In this document: positions 63,510 to 64,000 of the stretch, piece after piece
Layout of the letters: every line of letters begins with the position of its first letter
Position numbering within the stretch: position 1 is the first letter of the stretch
Assembly: GCF_003970865.1 (NCBI RefSeq)
Contig: NZ_RXLZ01000008.1
Location: 40,271 to 104,270, forward strand
Origin: Stenotrophomonas maltophilia
GTDB lineage: Bacteria > Pseudomonadota > Gammaproteobacteria > Xanthomonadales > Xanthomonadaceae
Length of the DNA: 64,000 nt
Direction: 5' to 3'
The notes under the pieces: generated by a model
The model's database searches: none
Told to the model about the DNA's origin: nothing
The model's input: the letters and a program-made list of their open reading frames with translations, nothing else
Program-made: the position numbers and the translations under genes

Positions 63510-63950
63510 TTACTTGACCTTGGCGTAGGTGCCCTTCAACGCGACACCGGCGAGGATCGTACCGGCATAGCATTCGTAGTTGGTGCTGCTCTTGAACTCG
63601 TTCTTCTTGTAGTAGCTGACGATGTCGACCACGGCGTTGGCGCCGCGCGACTTGGCGCCGTCCTGCAGCGCGCGCAGCGCCGACAGCGCGACCCAGCGGC
63701 AGGCCTCGGCATCGCTCTTGTTGGCGGCGTTGGTCTTCTTGTTGGTCACGTCTTCGCCCAGGCGCTGCTGCACGCTGACCGGCTGGCCGGCCAGGTAGAA
63801 GCGGACGCTGCCGTCGATGCCGGCGTCCTTGGCAGCCTGCGAACTGACCAGTTCCTGCAGGGACTGCTCCACGCGGGTATCGCGGGCAGAAGCGGTGGAG
63901 GCCAGGGCCAGCAGTGCGGTAGCCGTGGCGATCATCAGGGTGCGGCGCAT
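63510..63950 (-). CDS. Small exported protein of unknown function
   Basis: A 146-residue protein with a signal peptide (RRTLMIATATALLALASTASA). The mature part has three Cys and a C-terminal region ALRALQDGAKSRGANAVVDIVSYYKKNEFKSSTNYECYAGTILAGVALKGTYAKV. The GANAVV...Y.C.AGT pattern loosely recalls the YbjQ fold, seen also at 52.8 kb, but the link is not secure. The ATG at 63950 has AAGGAGATG near it on the minus strand. Upstream sequence continues off the window edge. Confidence 0.75.
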   Translation of the reverse strand: MRRTLMIATATALLALASTASARDTRVEQSLQELVSSQAAKDAGIDGSVRFYLAGQPVSVQQRLGEDVTNKKTNAANKSDAEACRWVALSALRALQDGAKSRGANAVVDIVSYYKKNEFKSSTNYECYAGTILAGVALKGTYAKVK

Positions 63951-64000
63951 CGGAACATCTCCTTGTCGAGGGTGCGGGTAGGTTGCGGGAACAGCGGCGG

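Noticed and set aside
63510..63950. Calling the terminal small exported protein a YbjQ paralog
   Set aside because: Only a short C-terminal pattern is similar and the glycine-rich YbjQ core is missing, so it was left unassigned.

Overview
This GC-rich, densely coding 64 kb window looks like chromosome of a gammaproteobacterium of the Xanthomonadaceae, most likely the Stenotrophomonas maltophilia group. The support is the gene order (map, glnD and dapD; rpsB, tsf, pyrH, frr, uppS, cdsA, dxr, rseP and bamA) and many short GTAG-ended hairpin repeats of the SMAG type known from S. maltophilia. I recognise no phage, integrase, insertion sequence or CRISPR array. The assignment is inference; no database search was possible.

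Layout. 1-5 kb: the 3' part of a penicillin-acylase-family gene, a CPA2 cation/proton antiporter and asnB. The asnB leader carries an Asn-rich 33-codon leader peptide and a terminator/antiterminator pair. 5-13 kb: a Sel1-type lipoprotein, then on the minus strand map-glnD-dapD-unknown-ArsC-like-dapE (nitrogen signalling and lysine/DAP synthesis, tightly coupled). 13-19 kb: a chaperone-usher pilus cluster of the spore-coat-U (Csu) type lying between map and rpsB. 19-31 kb: a housekeeping run for translation (rpsB, tsf, frr), pyrimidine nucleotides (pyrH), and envelope lipid and outer-membrane assembly (uppS, cdsA, dxr, rseP, bamA). An HDOD-GGDEF signalling gene sits between tsf and pyrH.

31-41 kb: a hypothetical gene, panE, an SDR-type gene, tatD, hrpB, a small membrane protein, rluE, a second small membrane protein, an exported methyltransferase-like protein and an aldo/keto reductase. 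41.3-44.8 kb: a probable RNA-repair locus. It has a small ORF with its own promoter, dyad and terminator, then a structured non-coding stretch containing two tandem tRNA-like elements, then a slipin and an RtcB-type RNA ligase. 44.9-52.7 kb: an Rrf2 regulator with a thioredoxin-reductase-like flavoprotein, a chemoreceptor, a divergent LysR/MFS pair, dkgB and an alpha/beta hydrolase. 52.8-64 kb: a YbjQ-type protein, a large ACS-GNAT protein acetyltransferase-like gene, mgtE, a KefB/C-type K+/H+ antiporter, a giant membrane ankyrin protein coupled to ycgL, and a small exported protein.

The two most interesting signals are the asnB attenuator (Asn codons followed by mutually exclusive hairpins) and the tRNA-like RNAs in front of slipin-rtcB. 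Repeats fill most gaps between transcription units, and at four genes the GTAG end of a repeat also supplies the TAG stop codon.
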